In this document: positions 6,382-6,819 of the stretch, piece after piece
How the letters are laid out: each line of letters begins with the position of its first letter
Numbering within the stretch: position 1 is the stretch's first letter
NCBI GenBank assembly: GCA_028571885.1
Contig: JAPVVU010000170.1
Location: 1 to 6,819 of the forward strand
DNA: 6,819 nucleotides
Direction of reading: 5' to 3'
From: Gammaproteobacteria bacterium
GTDB lineage: Bacteria; Pseudomonadota; Gammaproteobacteria; GRL18
Program-made: the position numbers and the translations under genes
The notes under the pieces: model-generated
Seen by the model: the letters and a program-made list of their open reading frames with translations, nothing else
Database searches by the model: none
Told to the model about the DNA's origin: nothing

Positions 6382-6819
6382 CTATCCATTTTCATTCAGC
6401 CAGCTTTGTAAAATAAGCTGGGCGGCAAGTTGGTCAATATCATGACCCTGCTGTTTCTTTTTTTTCACTTTTTTCCCGGGTTTGCTATGACGTCTGGGAG
6501 AAGTATGTCCTTCATAACCTAAAAGATGGCTGGCTTCCCGTGAGGTCAGGCGCTCATCCATATAGTGTATAGGAAGATTGTACCGTTCATTAAGCTGATT
6601 GCCAAAAATTTTTACTGCTTCTGTGGTTTCCTGCTCTTCACCCTCCATTGTCAGAGGGAGTCCGATAATAAATGCAACAGGGCGCCATTGCTCTAATAAT
6701 AGCTCAATACCTGGCCAGTCCACTTTTTTATTATGAGAAATAATGGTGGTTAATGCAGTGGCAGTGCCCGTCAGACGCTGACCAACAGCAATACCAATTT
6801 TATTCTGGCTGTAATCAAA
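6382..6819 (-). CDS. ruvX: RuvX/YqgF, RNase H-like resolvase-family nuclease (5' end missing)
   Basis: The reading frame stays open to the right edge, showing 145 residues and lacking only the first few. It starts in FDYSQNKIGIAVGQ (1-14 of the visible part), whose Asp2 is a catalytic residue of the RNase H-like fold, followed by LTGTATAL. GLPLTMEG (53-60), DERLTS (88-93) and HDIDQLAAQLIL (126-137, Asp129 aligning with the C-terminal catalytic Asp) complete the family pattern. Members act in pre-16S rRNA processing or as putative Holliday-junction resolvases. Between DERLT and the last Asp lies a basic, lysine-rich insert (about 105-124, with KPGKKVKKKK), which makes this interval roughly 14 residues longer than in E. 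coli RuvX as I recall it. The insert is encoded by A6 and A8 runs. The gene leads the pyr cluster, 6 bp ahead of pyrR. Confidence 0.94.
   Translation of the reverse strand, partial: FDYSQNKIGIAVGQRLTGTATALTTIISHNKKVDWPGIELLLEQWRPVAFIIGLPLTMEGEEQETTEAVKIFGNQLNERYNLPIHYMDERLTSREASHLLGYEGHTSPRRHSKPGKKVKKKKQQGHDIDQLAAQLILQSWLNENG

Noticed and set aside
6382..6723. Taking GTG at 6723 as the start of ruvX
   Set aside because: The frame continues upstream to the window edge with clear RuvX sequence (FDYSQNKIGIAVGQ), so this GTG is an internal valine.

Overview
The window looks like a chromosomal housekeeping stretch from a gammaproteobacterium of moderate GC content, judged by eye at about 45%. The proteins and the gene order both resemble the Pseudomonas block yggS / pilT-pilU / pyrC'-pyrB-pyrR-ruvX. 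The lower GC, the AT-rich spacers and the many small repeats suggest a lineage other than Pseudomonas, but I cannot name the genus.

Layout, left to right. yggS (PLP homeostasis protein) lies on the minus strand at 102-791 and is followed at the left edge by two tandem 45-bp hairpin units. A 255-bp divergent intergenic region (792-1046) separates it from pilT and carries nested 19/20-bp tandem repeats. The plus-strand twitching-motility pair pilT (1047-2084) and pilU (2195-3355) encodes two complete retraction ATPases, with a small stem-loop between them. At 3356-3475, pilU converges on the pyrimidine genes across two facing arrays of a GTTATAA-like heptad; the right array runs into the stop codon of pyrC'. 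The minus-strand cluster then reads, in transcription order, ruvX (5' end cut by the window edge), pyrR, pyrB, pyrC'. Gene spacings are 6 bp, 49 bp and a 1-nt TAATG stop/start overlap.

How the genes work together. PyrB (aspartate transcarbamoylase) and PyrC' (a dihydroorotase relative whose metal site is visibly destroyed) are expected to form the Pseudomonas-type two-subunit ATCase complex, with a true dihydroorotase encoded elsewhere. PyrR is a uracil-phosphoribosyltransferase-family protein placed just ahead of them. RuvX is a Holliday-junction-resolvase-fold protein involved in RNA/DNA processing. PilT and PilU power type IV pilus retraction.

No new multi-gene system is visible: all seven genes belong to well-known families. 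The observations most worth following are non-coding or small: the two converging heptad arrays with crossed pairing, the repeats between yggS and pilT, the hairpin pair behind yggS, and an A8 homopolymer with a lysine-rich insert in ruvX. No stretch longer than 300 bases lacks a gene.
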